From NCBI RefSeq assembly GCF_036759925.1, contig NZ_JAPKIB010000001.1:372001-436000 (forward strand): 64,000 bases of DNA, in the 5' to 3' direction. Made by a program: the position numbers and the translations under genes. This DNA comes from Kluyvera sp036759925. Lineage in GTDB: Bacteria > Pseudomonadota > Gammaproteobacteria > Enterobacterales > Enterobacteriaceae. This document shows, piece by piece, positions 16,461 to 25,907 of this stretch (the stretch's first letter is position 1; every line of letters starts with the position of its first letter). The notes beneath the pieces are model-generated. The model was not told where the DNA came from. It did no database searches and saw only the letters and a list, made by a program, of their open reading frames with translations.

Positions 16461-17426
16461 TTACCCCCGGAAGCGGTGCTGGTTTTCGAGGAACCACTGG
16501 TAGGTGCTGGCAAGCCCAGCCTCCAGTGAAATCTCGTGATACCAGCCCAGTTGATGCAGGCGCGATACGTCGAGCAGCTTGCGCGGCGTCCCGTCCGGCT
16601 TGGTGGCGTCGAACACCACGCGGCCTTTGAAGCCCACCACTTTTGCCAGCGTCTGCGCCAGCTCGCGGATGGTGCAGTCAACGCCGGTGCCGACGTTAAT
16701 GTGCGACAGCATTGGCTGGGTGTTGTCGAGCCACACGCTGCGGTCCAGCTCCATCACGTGGATGCTGGCGGCCGCCATATCATCGACGTGAAGGAACTCG
16801 CGCATCGGCGTACCGCTGCCCCACACCACCACGTCGGCATCATTCTTCTGCACCGCCTCGTGGAAGCGGCGCAGCAGCGCCGGGATCACGTGGGAGTTGC
16901 TCGGGTGGAAGTTATCGTTCGGCCCGTACAGGTTGGTCGGCATCACCGAGCGATAGTCGCGATTGTGCTGACGGTTGTAGGATTCGCACAGCTTGATCCC
17001 GGCGATTTTGGCAATCGCGTACGGCTCATTGGTGGCTTCCAGCGTACCCTGCAGCAGTTCGCTCTCGTGCATCGGCTGGTTGGCCATCTTCGGATAAATA
17101 CAGGATGAACCGAGAAACAGCAGCTTGTTCACGTTGTGCGTATGCGCCGCGTGAATGATGTTGCTTTCAATCATCATGTTTTCGTAGATGAAGTCCGCCG
17201 GGAAGGTGTTGTTGGCGACAATACCGCCCACCTTCGCCGCTGCCAGATACACCTGAGTGATATTTTCGCGGGCGAAGAAGTCATGCACCTCGCGGCTGTC
17301 CAGCAGGTTAAGCTCGTCGCGGCTGCGCAGAACCAGATCCACGTCGCCGCGCAGCTCAAGCTGTCGGACGATGGCAGAGCCCACCATTCCCCGGTGGCCC
17401 GCCACAAAAATACGTTCTCTGGTCAT
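16461..17426 (-). CDS. fcl: Fcl (WcaG), GDP-L-fucose synthase
   Basis: Fcl is the bifunctional epimerase and reductase that turns GDP-4-keto-6-deoxymannose into GDP-L-fucose with NADPH. The 321-residue extended SDR has the dinucleotide motif GHRGMVGSAIVR at residues 9-20, SSCIYP near 107 with the catalytic Ser, and YAIAKIAG (Tyr and Lys of YxxxK) near 136-143. It begins two bases after gmd stops, so the two successive enzymes of GDP-fucose synthesis are translated together. Normal length. Confidence 0.95.
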   Translation of the reverse strand: MTRERIFVAGHRGMVGSAIVRQLELRGDVDLVLRSRDELNLLDSREVHDFFARENITQVYLAAAKVGGIVANNTFPADFIYENMMIESNIIHAAHTHNVNKLLFLGSSCIYPKMANQPMHESELLQGTLEATNEPYAIAKIAGIKLCESYNRQHNRDYRSVMPTNLYGPNDNFHPSNSHVIPALLRRFHEAVQKNDADVVVWGSGTPMREFLHVDDMAAASIHVMELDRSVWLDNTQPMLSHINVGTGVDCTIRELAQTLAKVVGFKGRVVFDATKPDGTPRKLLDVSRLHQLGWYHEISLEAGLASTYQWFLENQHRFRG

Positions 17427-17428
17427 GC

Positions 17429-18550
17429 TTAAGACTCCAGCGCAATCGCCACTTCGTAACCGTGGGATTTCAGCAGGGAATGTTTTTTCGCCGCTTCAAG
17501 GTCTTTGGCGACCATTTCAGAGACCATCTCCTGCAGGGTGATTTCCGGTTTCCAGCCCAGTTTTTCGTGCGCTTTGGTTGGGTCGCCCAGCAGGGTTTCC
17601 ACTTCCGCCGGACGGAAGTAGCGTGGGTCAACGGCCACCATCACATCACCCGGCTTCACACCCGGCGCATCATGACCGGTGACGGAGACCACAATTCCCT
17701 TCTCTTCCACACCAGTGCCTTCAAAGCGCAGTTTGATACCGAGCTGTGCTGCCGCCATTTCAACGAACTGGCGCACGGAATACTGCACGCCGGTGGCGAT
17801 AACGAAATCTTCCGGCTGTTCCTGCTGCAGCATCATCCACTGCATTTTGACGTAGTCTTTGGCATGGCCCCAGTCACGCAGAGAGTCCATGTTGCCGAGG
17901 TACAGGCACTTCTCCAGACCCTGGGCAATATTGGCAATCGCACGGGTGATTTTGCGGGTGACGAAGGTTTCGCCGCGGCGCGGGGATTCGTGGTTGAACA
18001 GGATGCCGTTACAGGCGTACATGCCGTAGGATTCACGGTAGTTGACGGTGATCCAGTAGGCATAAAGCTTGGCAACAGCATACGGCGAGCGTGGGTAGAA
18101 CGGCGTGGTCTCTTTCTGCGGGATCTCTTGCACCAGGCCGTACAGTTCAGAGGTGGACGCCTGATAGAAACGGGTTTTCTTCTCCAGGCCCAGGAAGCGG
18201 ATAGCTTCCAGCAGGCGCAGCGTGCCCATCGCATCCACATCGGCGGTATATTCCGGGGATTCAAACGACACGGCCACGTGGCTCATCGCACCGAGGTTGT
18301 ACACTTCGTCCGGCTGCACTTCCTGCAGAATACGCGTCAGGTTGGAACTGTCGGTCAAATCGCCATAGTGCAGGTGAAATTTCGGGTTGCTGCTGTGCGG
18401 ATCCTGGTAGATGTGATCGACACGTTCGGTGTTAAAGGAGGAAGCACGACGTTTGATCCCATGAACTTCATACCCTTTTTCCAGCAGCAGTTCCGCCAGA
18501 TAAGAACCATCCTGCCCGGTTACGCCGGTAATAAGTGCGACTTTCGACAT
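17429..18550 (-). CDS. gmd: Gmd, GDP-mannose 4,6-dehydratase
   Basis: Gmd carries out the first committed step to GDP-L-fucose, dehydrating GDP-mannose with tightly bound NADP. The 373-residue protein shows GVTGQDGSYLAELLLEKGY at residues 9-27, the catalytic STSELYG region near 132 and SPYAVAKLYAYW (YxxxK) near 154. The family's length and the C-terminal substrate region (WGHAKDYVKMQWMML) are kept. It sits 24 bases after wcaF and directly before fcl. All residues expected for activity are visible. Confidence 0.95.
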   Translation of the reverse strand: MSKVALITGVTGQDGSYLAELLLEKGYEVHGIKRRASSFNTERVDHIYQDPHSSNPKFHLHYGDLTDSSNLTRILQEVQPDEVYNLGAMSHVAVSFESPEYTADVDAMGTLRLLEAIRFLGLEKKTRFYQASTSELYGLVQEIPQKETTPFYPRSPYAVAKLYAYWITVNYRESYGMYACNGILFNHESPRRGETFVTRKITRAIANIAQGLEKCLYLGNMDSLRDWGHAKDYVKMQWMMLQQEQPEDFVIATGVQYSVRQFVEMAAAQLGIKLRFEGTGVEEKGIVVSVTGHDAPGVKPGDVMVAVDPRYFRPAEVETLLGDPTKAHEKLGWKPEITLQEMVSEMVAKDLEAAKKHSLLKSHGYEVAIALES

Positions 18551-18574
18551 TATATTTTCCTCAAATAGTCCCGT

Positions 18575-19129
18575 TTAGGGAGTAACTTTCTCAACGCGTT
18601 CACGCGTGACCACTGCGGGATTGCCACGGCAAATCACCTTTGCCGGTAGCGATTTAAAAACGCTGCTTCGTGCACCGACGATGGTGCCGTCGCCAATCGT
18701 GACGCCGGGAGCAACGAAGACATCCGTTGCCAGCCAGCATTTTTCACCGACCACAATCGGCGTGGCATTAATATCAAAATGCGCGCTCTGATAATCGTGG
18801 CTGCCGGTGCATAAATAACATTTCTGTGAAACGACGGAATTTGCCCCAAGGGTAATGTCGCCGAGGGTATATAACACGGCGTCGTCCCCAACCCAGGCAT
18901 AATCACCGATGGTTAATTTCCACGGGTAGGTGATTTTTACCGACGGGCGAATCACTACGTTTTTTCCTATTTTTGCGCCAAATAAACGTAATAAAAATAC
19001 GCGCCAGCGGTAGAGTATCTGCGGAGACCAGGCAAATAATGTCGCCTGCACTGCCCACCAGAGTTGCACTTTTATGCCCCCGGCACCGCGAAAACCTTTG
19101 GGCACCGTAAAGCCAGATAATTCCTGCAT
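18575..19129 (-). CDS. wcaF: WcaF, colanic acid O-acetyltransferase
   Basis: The 184-residue protein is a left-handed beta-helix (hexapeptide-repeat) acetyltransferase. It opens MQELSGFTVPKGFRG and shows the catalytic-His stretch YLCTGSHDY near residues 106-114, then repeated IGDGTIVGARSSV type hexapeptides. WcaF is reported to acetylate the first fucose of the colanic acid unit using acetyl-CoA. It is a little longer than the E. coli protein (182) at the C-terminus. It starts nine bases after the wcaE stop. Confidence 0.94.
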   Translation of the reverse strand: MQELSGFTVPKGFRGAGGIKVQLWWAVQATLFAWSPQILYRWRVFLLRLFGAKIGKNVVIRPSVKITYPWKLTIGDYAWVGDDAVLYTLGDITLGANSVVSQKCYLCTGSHDYQSAHFDINATPIVVGEKCWLATDVFVAPGVTIGDGTIVGARSSVFKSLPAKVICRGNPAVVTRERVEKVTP

Positions 19130-19138
19130 CCTGTTTCC

Positions 19139-19885
19139 TTATGCTTTGTGATATAAGGCTTTGGTTTTCCCGGTTGTCCGCAGGCGTAACAAATAAGATA
19201 ATTCCGTCAGTACGGCTGGCATGCATAATATTTCTTGCTGCACTTTTTTAGCATCCCGACACAATTGCAGATTATTGGTGGTTGACACGCCGCCCATTGA
19301 AAATTCCGACACCAACCCTTTAATTCGCTTAAAGGCATAACCTGATTTATACATTCTGGCGGCCAGCGCATAATCTGACGACACGCGGTACTGCACATCA
19401 TAAGGATAATTTTTCAGCCCACGCAGCGGGAAGAAAATAGCCTGATGACTCGCGGGTAGGCTGTGGTAAATATACCAGCCTTGCTTCGCACTGCGGCGAA
19501 TCTGGGTGCCGTCGCCGAAGTCGAGCATCGCGTCACCGAGGTACATGGCATCATCGCTCTTGCCACGAAGCTGGCGGACAAACTGCGAGACGTCTGGGTG
19601 AAAGCTGTCGCCGGAGTTAAGGAACAACACGAACTTGCCCTGCGCCATGCGAATGCCTTTATTCATCGCGTCGTACAGCCCTTTATCCGGCTCACTGACG
19701 TAGCGTAACTGGTACTGTCCATTACGTTTTTCGAGAAATTCTGCGGTACCATCTTCCGAACCACCGTCGACCACAATCCACTCAAATGCAAGGCTCGGAT
19801 CGTTCGCCAGATGGGCCAGCGAACGCCAGGTTTTCATCACGCCTTCCACGTTGCGAAACGCCACGGTCACCACACTTAACAACAT
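19139..19885 (-). CDS. wcaE: WcaE, colanic acid glycosyltransferase (GT2)
   Basis: This GT2 (GT-A fold) transferase has 248 residues from the chosen start, the same as E. coli WcaE. It has WIVVDGGSEDGTAEFL near residues 36-51 and the FLNSGDSFH metal-binding region near 92. In E. coli it is assigned to adding the second fucose. Two starts compete: ATG at 19897 forms an ATGA overlap with wcaD but has no binding site, while ATG at 19885 is preceded by GAGGTGG. I prefer the latter. Base composition is lower in GC here than in the flanking genes. Confidence 0.92.
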   Translation of the reverse strand: MLLSVVTVAFRNVEGVMKTWRSLAHLANDPSLAFEWIVVDGGSEDGTAEFLEKRNGQYQLRYVSEPDKGLYDAMNKGIRMAQGKFVLFLNSGDSFHPDVSQFVRQLRGKSDDAMYLGDAMLDFGDGTQIRRSAKQGWYIYHSLPASHQAIFFPLRGLKNYPYDVQYRVSSDYALAARMYKSGYAFKRIKGLVSEFSMGGVSTTNNLQLCRDAKKVQQEILCMPAVLTELSYLLRLRTTGKTKALYHKA

Positions 19886-19893
19886 GTTCCACC

Positions 19894-21117
19894 TCATCTG
19901 TTGTCGGCAATATTCAGCGCTTTACGCAGAATAAAGGGACACACAATTAAAAATGCATATTCCGGGCTAAATATCGAACCGGTAAAAAATAGTGATACCG
20001 GCGTGAATAAATACAGCTGCACAGCGAAATTGCAATTATTCCCAAAAGCGTTAATGAACATTTTAAACACGCAATACAGATAGCCGATTGTTAATATCAC
20101 GGCAAACCAGGAGAAATAGATCATTAACAGATACAGACCATTGTCTATGGTTTTACCGACATCCGCACCGTTAAATATTCCGAATGATGCAACATATTCG
20201 TAAAGAGAACCAAAGCGCACCACCCCATCAATACTGGTTAACGAATAACCGACCATCACCAGCGGGCCAATAATACGGTAATACGATGACGAACCTTCCG
20301 TCCCCAGGTCACCAATACGTTCTGCAATATAGGGGCCAGCAAATATCAAACCAACAAAAAATGCGCCTAAAGAAATAATTGCTAACGGTAATTTCTTTTG
20401 AATCGCCTCTTTGTTCAGATACTGAAATGCCCACTCCAGCAGATAAAACAGGATAAATGTCATTACCCCGGAGAACGATCCTGAAAGAATTATCCCTGCG
20501 AGAATCATAGCATCAGATTTTGGGGTTTTGATACCAAACTGTTTGATGCAAAGCCAAATTGAGATTAATGCCAGAGCGAAGAATGCCGGTTCAAAATAGA
20601 GTGCCGTGGTGCGCTTCCCGCCAAATTTGATAAAGTTCAGAACATAGCTATTACTGTAAATAAGATATTTCGAAATCATCTCAATCAAACTACTACTGCC
20701 GGAAAGAATAATTTGCACCATTTCAAGGGCCGCCAGCATCACCACGATGCCGATAACGACGTAAAAGAAGCGCAGGATCTTACGGTGGTTGTGCGGCGAA
20801 ATGGTTTTAAAGCGAATGCTCCAGACCATACCAATGATGATAACGATGTAGACAAACAGCATCGTTGAGGTGACGTATTTACTCGGGTCCAGGGACTGGC
20901 CGAACACGTAGTTGAACAGCGTTAACCCCACGCCAAGCCCGAGGGCAATCATCAGCTTTTTCAGGTTAATGCGTTCAACGTACAGCAGCAGCAGCAATGG
21001 GAGAAAGGTCACGATGGTGATGGGAAAACTCTCGCCAAGCTGCGCCAGCTTCACGTTCACCAGCAGATAGATTAACGGCAGCAGCAGATAGCTACAGACT
21101 CTGATAGAACGAGACAT
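19894..21117 (-). CDS. wcaD: WcaD, putative colanic acid polymerase
   Basis: The polytopic membrane protein has about 407 residues and ten or more hydrophobic helices. It matches E. coli WcaD over its whole length, including YLIYSNSYVLNFIKFGG and ILSGSFSGVMTFILFYLLEW. It is the presumed Wzy-type polymerase that joins flipped colanic acid units in the periplasm. The start at 21117 (MSRSIRVCSYLLLP) lies inside wcaC, a 26-base overlap, and agrees with the E. coli start. An upstream in-frame extension into wcaC is rejected. The gene is less GC-rich than its neighbours, as polymerase genes often are. Confidence 0.92.
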   Translation of the reverse strand: MSRSIRVCSYLLLPLIYLLVNVKLAQLGESFPITIVTFLPLLLLLYVERINLKKLMIALGLGVGLTLFNYVFGQSLDPSKYVTSTMLFVYIVIIIGMVWSIRFKTISPHNHRKILRFFYVVIGIVVMLAALEMVQIILSGSSSLIEMISKYLIYSNSYVLNFIKFGGKRTTALYFEPAFFALALISIWLCIKQFGIKTPKSDAMILAGIILSGSFSGVMTFILFYLLEWAFQYLNKEAIQKKLPLAIISLGAFFVGLIFAGPYIAERIGDLGTEGSSSYYRIIGPLVMVGYSLTSIDGVVRFGSLYEYVASFGIFNGADVGKTIDNGLYLLMIYFSWFAVILTIGYLYCVFKMFINAFGNNCNFAVQLYLFTPVSLFFTGSIFSPEYAFLIVCPFILRKALNIADNR

Positions 21118-22309
21118 ATTCCTCCAGCATCTGTTGTCCGCTATAGGCTTTACGGCTGCGGGCGCTGAACGCGCTGAGCGTGGTGCCAAATACCGCTTCG
21201 GCAATCTCCGCTTTTGGCAGCTGTACCAACGAAAGCACCGCGCTTTCGTCAACCGTATGACCGCCGGATTTTTCCAGCACCTCTTTTGCCGCCTCGCTGT
21301 GGGTGGCAATCACCGGCACGCCAATGGAGAGCGCTTCGCAAAGAATCAGCGGGTAGTTATCAACGCGAGAGCTAAACAGCAGCGCATCGAGCGGGTTGAG
21401 TTCGCTCATCAGCTGGCGCTTGTCGGTGAGAAAACCGTGGTTCACCACGTTGGCGCCGTCAAACGGTGAAAACTTACCGAAGGTATGAATTTCCACCTTA
21501 TCGCCGAGCGCCATGATGTCGCGCACCAGACGCTGGTTGGTTTTACCGTCATAGCGCAGGTCGTGGGCAACAACGGCAATTTTCGGCCGCGGCGCGGTCG
21601 CCGTCATTGGCTTCAGTTCTGCCAGAATCGCTTCGGTAGCGACATCAATGCCGTTGTTGATAATCAGGCAGCGTCCTGGGCCGTAAAGGCTATTAAACGC
21701 TTCGGCCACGTGTTGGCTGGGGGAGATAAACTGGCAACCGAGCGCGAGCATACGGCGGAAGAGATGGCGTTTTTCCTCCACCTGCTGATGCGCACGGTCA
21801 ACCTTAACCGGCGGATAGTTGTCGAGGGTCGGACACTGATGACAGCCGTTTTTCCAGCCATCGCAGCCGTCGAGAAACGCGCAGCGCCCGGTCACGCTCC
21901 AGTGATCGTGCAGGGTCCAGACCAGCGTGACGTCCGCTTTATGCGCCTTAACGCGCTCGCAGAAATCAATCATCTCCGCCAGGTTCAGCCAGTAGCTGTG
22001 CATGACGTGAAAATGCAGCACCACCGGCCCCTCGGTGCGAGTCACCTGACGATAAAGGTTATTCAGATTGCCAAACAGGTCGCGGTTGAACAGGCGGAAC
22101 AGCGCCAGGTTTGCTATCGACGTCAGACGCGCGGTCTGTTTTACCACCTGCGGATAACGCTCGTGGCTGACGCTCTTTTTGCCGCCCTTACCGTAGCCGT
22201 AGATAAACTGCGAGGACAGCCCCTGACGCAGCGCGCGCTGATGCAGGTCCAGCGCCACGCCCGCCGCGCCGCCTTCGGCGAGGCGCACGTTAAATTGCAG
22301 AATATTCAT
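21092..22309 (-). CDS. wcaC: WcaC, colanic acid glycosyltransferase (GT4)
   Basis: The 405-residue GT-B transferase matches E. coli WcaC in length. It opens MNILQFNVRLAEGGAAGVA, followed by DLHQRAL; the internal TLHDHWSVTGRCAF block near residue 133 and the C-terminal LLFSSRVDNYPLILCEALS donor motif are typical of this group. It is assigned to adding the galactose that begins the colanic acid side chain. The ATG overlaps the wcaB stop (ATGA) and the 3' end overlaps wcaD by 26 bases. The CDGWKNGCHQCP segment is Cys-rich and may bind metal, as seen in related transferases. Confidence 0.93.
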   Translation of the reverse strand: MNILQFNVRLAEGGAAGVALDLHQRALRQGLSSQFIYGYGKGGKKSVSHERYPQVVKQTARLTSIANLALFRLFNRDLFGNLNNLYRQVTRTEGPVVLHFHVMHSYWLNLAEMIDFCERVKAHKADVTLVWTLHDHWSVTGRCAFLDGCDGWKNGCHQCPTLDNYPPVKVDRAHQQVEEKRHLFRRMLALGCQFISPSQHVAEAFNSLYGPGRCLIINNGIDVATEAILAELKPMTATAPRPKIAVVAHDLRYDGKTNQRLVRDIMALGDKVEIHTFGKFSPFDGANVVNHGFLTDKRQLMSELNPLDALLFSSRVDNYPLILCEALSIGVPVIATHSEAAKEVLEKSGGHTVDESAVLSLVQLPKAEIAEAVFGTTLSAFSARSRKAYSGQQMLEEYVSFYQSL

Positions 22310-22797
22310 TTGATTACCTTCACTCGAGCCTTTTCGCCCACCACCAGCGCATGGTCGGGAATATCGTCCAGCACCACGCTTCCTGCGCCGATGGTTACCT
22401 GATTACCGATGGTGATGCCGCCGATGATGACCACGTTGGCGCCCAGTTCCACACCGTTACCCAGCGTCGGACAGGCCAGGCTATCTGGGCCACGGTTACC
22501 GAGCGTGACGCCGTGGCGAATGGTGAAGTCATCCCCCGCCACCACGTTTTTATTGATCACCACCGCATAGCCGTGGTGAATGGTGAAGCGTCGGCCAATG
22601 GTCGCCGCCGCCTGAATTTCATAGCCAAAGACGCATTCGGTGATGAGGCGATAAAGCACCAGCACCGGCGCGGCCCACAGATTGTTGAGCACATTTTTCT
22701 TACGCCACACCGAACAGAAATGGGCAATGCGATAGGCGGTGACCATGCAGCACGGGCGCAGGCTCCAGCTATTGGCGCGTAGATCTTCCAGCAGCAT
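22306..22797 (-). CDS. wcaB: WcaB, colanic acid O-acetyltransferase
   Basis: The 163-residue serine-acetyltransferase-like hexapeptide protein has a short helical N-terminus, then FTIRHGVTLGNRG near residues 87-99 and tandem hexapeptides such as IGNQVTIGAGSVVLDDIP. WcaB is reported to acetylate the second fucose of the colanic acid unit. Its ATG shares one base with the wcaA stop (TAATG) and its own stop overlaps wcaC (ATGA), so wcaA-B-C are tightly coupled. Normal length for the family. Confidence 0.93.
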   Translation of the reverse strand: MLLEDLRANSWSLRPCCMVTAYRIAHFCSVWRKKNVLNNLWAAPVLVLYRLITECVFGYEIQAAATIGRRFTIHHGYAVVINKNVVAGDDFTIRHGVTLGNRGPDSLACPTLGNGVELGANVVIIGGITIGNQVTIGAGSVVLDDIPDHALVVGEKARVKVIK

Positions 22798-23639
22798 TAT
22801 TTACTCCGTAATCCGTCTACCCAGCGCTTACCGTTACGCACCGACAGGAGCGTCAGAAACGTCTTCCAGGTCATTCGCTTATTGCGAATCTGGTACAGGG
22901 TGAACAGCTGATACTTCTTGCTGGCGCGGTCAAACTTCGCTTTGTGCTTGCGATAGAAGCTGAAGTAGCCGGAGAATTTTTTCGGCGAGGAGGTGATCTG
23001 CATCTCCCCGTGGTTGATGTGCAGGATTTGCGTCGCCGCCTCAATTTTCCACGGCTCGCCGTAGGCCATCACCATGCGCAGAAAGATGTCGTAATCCTGT
23101 GCCGCCTTTAGTTCGGTATCGAACAGGCACTCTTTAAAGCGCCACGCCCAGCTAAACACCTGGTTGCCAATAATGTTGCGCTTATAGAACAGCTCGCGAG
23201 AGAACGGGGATTTCGGGTACAGCGGCAGGCTGGCGGGTTGCGAATAGACTTCGCCTTCGCAGACATAGTCATTAGCGTAGAGAAACGCATGGCTGTTGAG
23301 CTGCTGTTTGTCCGCCAGAAAGGTCGAGAGCCGGGTTGGCGTCCACTCATCGTCATCGTCGATGCCGGTAATAAACTGGCCTCTGGCCTGTAAAATGGCC
23401 TGGTTACGCACCGCGCAGGCTCCAGAGTTAAAGGGGTTGTGGGTGTACTGCACGCGGCTATCGTTCAGCTCGGCGATGTACTGCTGGAGCTGCTCGACGC
23501 TGCTGGAGCAGTCATCGACGATAATCATTTCCCAATGGGGATAGTCCTGACGCAGCACCGACTTGATGGCGCGAATCGCCAGCTGCTGTCGGTTCCAGGT
23601 CGGCATATAGATGGAGATCAACGGATAGTCTGTTGGCAT
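22797..23639 (-). CDS. wcaA: WcaA, colanic acid glycosyltransferase (GT2)
   Basis: The 280-residue GT2 transferase has YMPTWNRQQLAIRAIKSVL near residues 10-28, IIVDDCSSS near 38 and ITGIDDDDEWTP near 92, whose Asp cluster binds the metal and sugar nucleotide. In E. coli it is assigned to adding glucuronic acid to the side chain. The ATG at 23639 gives the family length. In-frame codons further upstream run through a REP palindrome and are discarded. About 100 bases with that repeat separate it from wzc, so the Wza-Wzb-Wzc export genes and the transferases can be expressed at different levels. Confidence 0.93.
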   Translation of the reverse strand: MPTDYPLISIYMPTWNRQQLAIRAIKSVLRQDYPHWEMIIVDDCSSSVEQLQQYIAELNDSRVQYTHNPFNSGACAVRNQAILQARGQFITGIDDDDEWTPTRLSTFLADKQQLNSHAFLYANDYVCEGEVYSQPASLPLYPKSPFSRELFYKRNIIGNQVFSWAWRFKECLFDTELKAAQDYDIFLRMVMAYGEPWKIEAATQILHINHGEMQITSSPKKFSGYFSFYRKHKAKFDRASKKYQLFTLYQIRNKRMTWKTFLTLLSVRNGKRWVDGLRSK

Positions 23640-23656
23640 GGGATATCCCTTATCGA

Positions 23657-23726
23657 GTAGCCCGGCCGAGCGAAGCGACGCCGGGAATACCCCGGAGTCG
23701 GCGCTCGCGCACCTCGTCCGGGCTAC
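23657..23726. repeat. REP-type palindrome between wzc and wcaA
   Basis: GTAGCCCGGCCGAGCGAAGCG opens and GTCCGGGCTAC closes a 70-base palindrome, the same family as the copies near 8776 and 54001. It fills the only sizeable gap in the first half of the colanic acid operon and follows the export genes. A role in lowering expression of downstream genes or protecting the wza-wzc message is inference. Confidence 0.87.
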
Positions 23727-23742
23727 AGGTGAGGCACTAAAA

Positions 23743-25905
23743 TTATTTCGAATCCGACTGATACTCGTACTCGTAATAGCCGTAATCCTGATAACCGGTA
23801 GCACGGCGGAAAATAGAGTTCAGAATCACCCCTTTCACCGCGATGCCGTTTTGCTCAAAGCGGCTCAGGCTGGTCTCCACTTCTTTGAGCGTATTGACCG
23901 CGTAACGCGTCACCATCAGCGTGGTGCCCGCATGGCGGCCCACAATTGCAGCGTCGGTGACGGCGAGAATTGGCGGGGTATCAATCAGTACCAGGTCGTA
24001 GTTCGCACTCCCCCATTTCAACAGTTCGCTAAAACGCTCCCCCATCAGCAGTTCAGACGGGTTCGGCGGGATCTGCCCGCGAGGGACGAGGTCAAAATTG
24101 GCCACCGAGGTTTTCTTCGCGCAGTGCTCAATCGCCGTTTTACCCACCAGCACGTCCGACAGACCGTTATCGTTGGTGGTGCCGAGCAGCTCGTGGGAGT
24201 AGCCCTTACGCATATCGCAGTCGATCATCAGCACTCGCTTGTTGGTCTGGCTAATCACCGCCGCGAGGTTGGCGCAGACGAAGGTCTTACCGATTGACGG
24301 GCTGACCCCGGTCATCATCAGCACGTTGTTTTGCGCCTGCATCATGGCGAAGTGCAGGCTGGTACGCAGGCTGCGAATCGCCTCAATCGCGAGGTCAGTC
24401 GGGTTACCGACCGCCAGCAGTTGGCTCTGCTTGTAGCGCTTCACGCCGTTAGTGCTTTTCACGCTGTCGCGGGATTTTTGCCATTCCGAAAGTGGAATAC
24501 TGGCGTACACGTTGATGCCGTGCTCTTCCAGCACCTGCGGACTTTCGATACCGCGGTTAAACAACGACCGCAGCAGCACGCCGACAATCGACAGCATCAG
24601 GCCGAGGATAATGCTGCCCAGCACAATCAGCGCTTTCTTCGGCTTCACCACGCCCGGCTGGGTAATCGCCGGGTCGACGATGCGCACATCGCCCACGGTG
24701 CTGGCCCTGGTGATTTTCAGCTCCTGCTGCTTGTTCAGCAGCTGCATGTAAACCTGCTGACCAGACTCTACGTCGCGAGTCAGACGTAAAATTTCCTGCT
24801 GGGTTTTCGGCATCGCGGTTACCCGCTGGCTCAGTTTTGCCTTCTCCTCTTCCAGCGTCCGGCGTTTTTCCAGCAGCGTGCGGTACGCTGGGTGGATTTT
24901 GGTGTACAGCTTGGAGATTTCCGCTTCCCGGAAGGTCAGTTCGTTGAGTTGAGCATCGATGTTCACCATCGAGTCGAGCACCGATTTAGCCTCCAGCGGC
25001 AGGTCAACGGAGTCTTTCTGCTGACGGTAGGCGTTCAGTTTGTTTTCGGCGATATCAAGCTGGCTGCGCACCTGCGGCAGCTGCACTTCGAGGAACTCCA
25101 GGCTCTTTGCCGCCTCTTCCGATTTACGCGCCACGTTTTGCGCCAGGTAGTTGCGGGCGATGCTGTTAAGGATTTCGCGAATCTGGTCCTTATCTTCCCC
25201 CACCATCGTCAGCGTCAGCACGCCGGAGTCTTTACCGTCTTCGGTCACGCTCAGGCTGTTTTGCAGGGTATTGATCATCCCCAGCGTCGAGTATTTGACG
25301 ATCGTAAAGCTGGCTCCTTCATCGGCGGCAATCCCTGCAACCATCAGCGACACGCCGTCTTTGTTGACAGGCTCACCCACTTTGCCATCGACGCTGAAAC
25401 CATTATCGTTACTGAAACGGAAGGTGGTTGGACTCAGCACGTCCAGCGTGAAGGTGCTGTCCGCCATCGCCGCCGGGCGCTCGAAGGTGGTGACTTTGAC
25501 GGTCTGGTTCTGGCGTCCCATCAAGCGATCCCACCCTGCCCCCAGGACAGGGAAGGTGTTTTTACTGACCGCAATATCGAGATCCAGATCGTCGACGGTT
25601 TTGCCGAGCACCAGACGTGAGGTGATCATCTGGATCTCCGCCTCAGAGGCCGGTGGCTTGCTGGTTAAGGCGTTGCTGATATCCTGCACCAGCGCGCTGC
25701 CCTGGTTTTGCTCAATACGCACCAGCGCATCGGCACTGTAGATAGGCGTAGCGAAGATGGCGTAGACAATCGCGGCAGCGGCGAACAGCGCCGTAATACC
25801 CGCGACCCACCACTTAGCTTCAATAACGGTACCCACCAGGCGGCCAATATCAATCTCATCGCCGCCCGAGGCCGCCGGGCTTATTTGTTTTACTTTATCA
25901 GTCAT
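23743..25905 (-). CDS. wzc: Wzc, tyrosine autokinase and chain-length co-polymerase
   Basis: The 720-residue inner-membrane protein controls colanic acid polymerisation and export with Wza. An N-terminal Wzz domain is flanked by two membrane helices (about residues 30-55 and 425-450), with a long coiled periplasmic part between. The cytoplasmic BY-kinase domain has Walker A VSPSIGKT near 535, Walker A' MIDCDMRKG and Walker B VLIDTPP. The tail YQDYGYYEYEYQSDSK is the tyrosine cluster that is phosphorylated. I chose the ATG at 25905, two bases after wzb, because it gives exactly the E. coli length. Dephosphorylation is by Wzb. Confidence 0.95.
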   Translation of the reverse strand: MTDKVKQISPAASGGDEIDIGRLVGTVIEAKWWVAGITALFAAAAIVYAIFATPIYSADALVRIEQNQGSALVQDISNALTSKPPASEAEIQMITSRLVLGKTVDDLDLDIAVSKNTFPVLGAGWDRLMGRQNQTVKVTTFERPAAMADSTFTLDVLSPTTFRFSNDNGFSVDGKVGEPVNKDGVSLMVAGIAADEGASFTIVKYSTLGMINTLQNSLSVTEDGKDSGVLTLTMVGEDKDQIREILNSIARNYLAQNVARKSEEAAKSLEFLEVQLPQVRSQLDIAENKLNAYRQQKDSVDLPLEAKSVLDSMVNIDAQLNELTFREAEISKLYTKIHPAYRTLLEKRRTLEEEKAKLSQRVTAMPKTQQEILRLTRDVESGQQVYMQLLNKQQELKITRASTVGDVRIVDPAITQPGVVKPKKALIVLGSIILGLMLSIVGVLLRSLFNRGIESPQVLEEHGINVYASIPLSEWQKSRDSVKSTNGVKRYKQSQLLAVGNPTDLAIEAIRSLRTSLHFAMMQAQNNVLMMTGVSPSIGKTFVCANLAAVISQTNKRVLMIDCDMRKGYSHELLGTTNDNGLSDVLVGKTAIEHCAKKTSVANFDLVPRGQIPPNPSELLMGERFSELLKWGSANYDLVLIDTPPILAVTDAAIVGRHAGTTLMVTRYAVNTLKEVETSLSRFEQNGIAVKGVILNSIFRRATGYQDYGYYEYEYQSDSK

Positions 25906-25907
25906 AG

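Noticed and set aside
17462..18568. A 368-codon frame antisense to gmd
   Set aside because: gmd is certain by motifs and length. The antisense frame has no recognisable family features or ribosome site.
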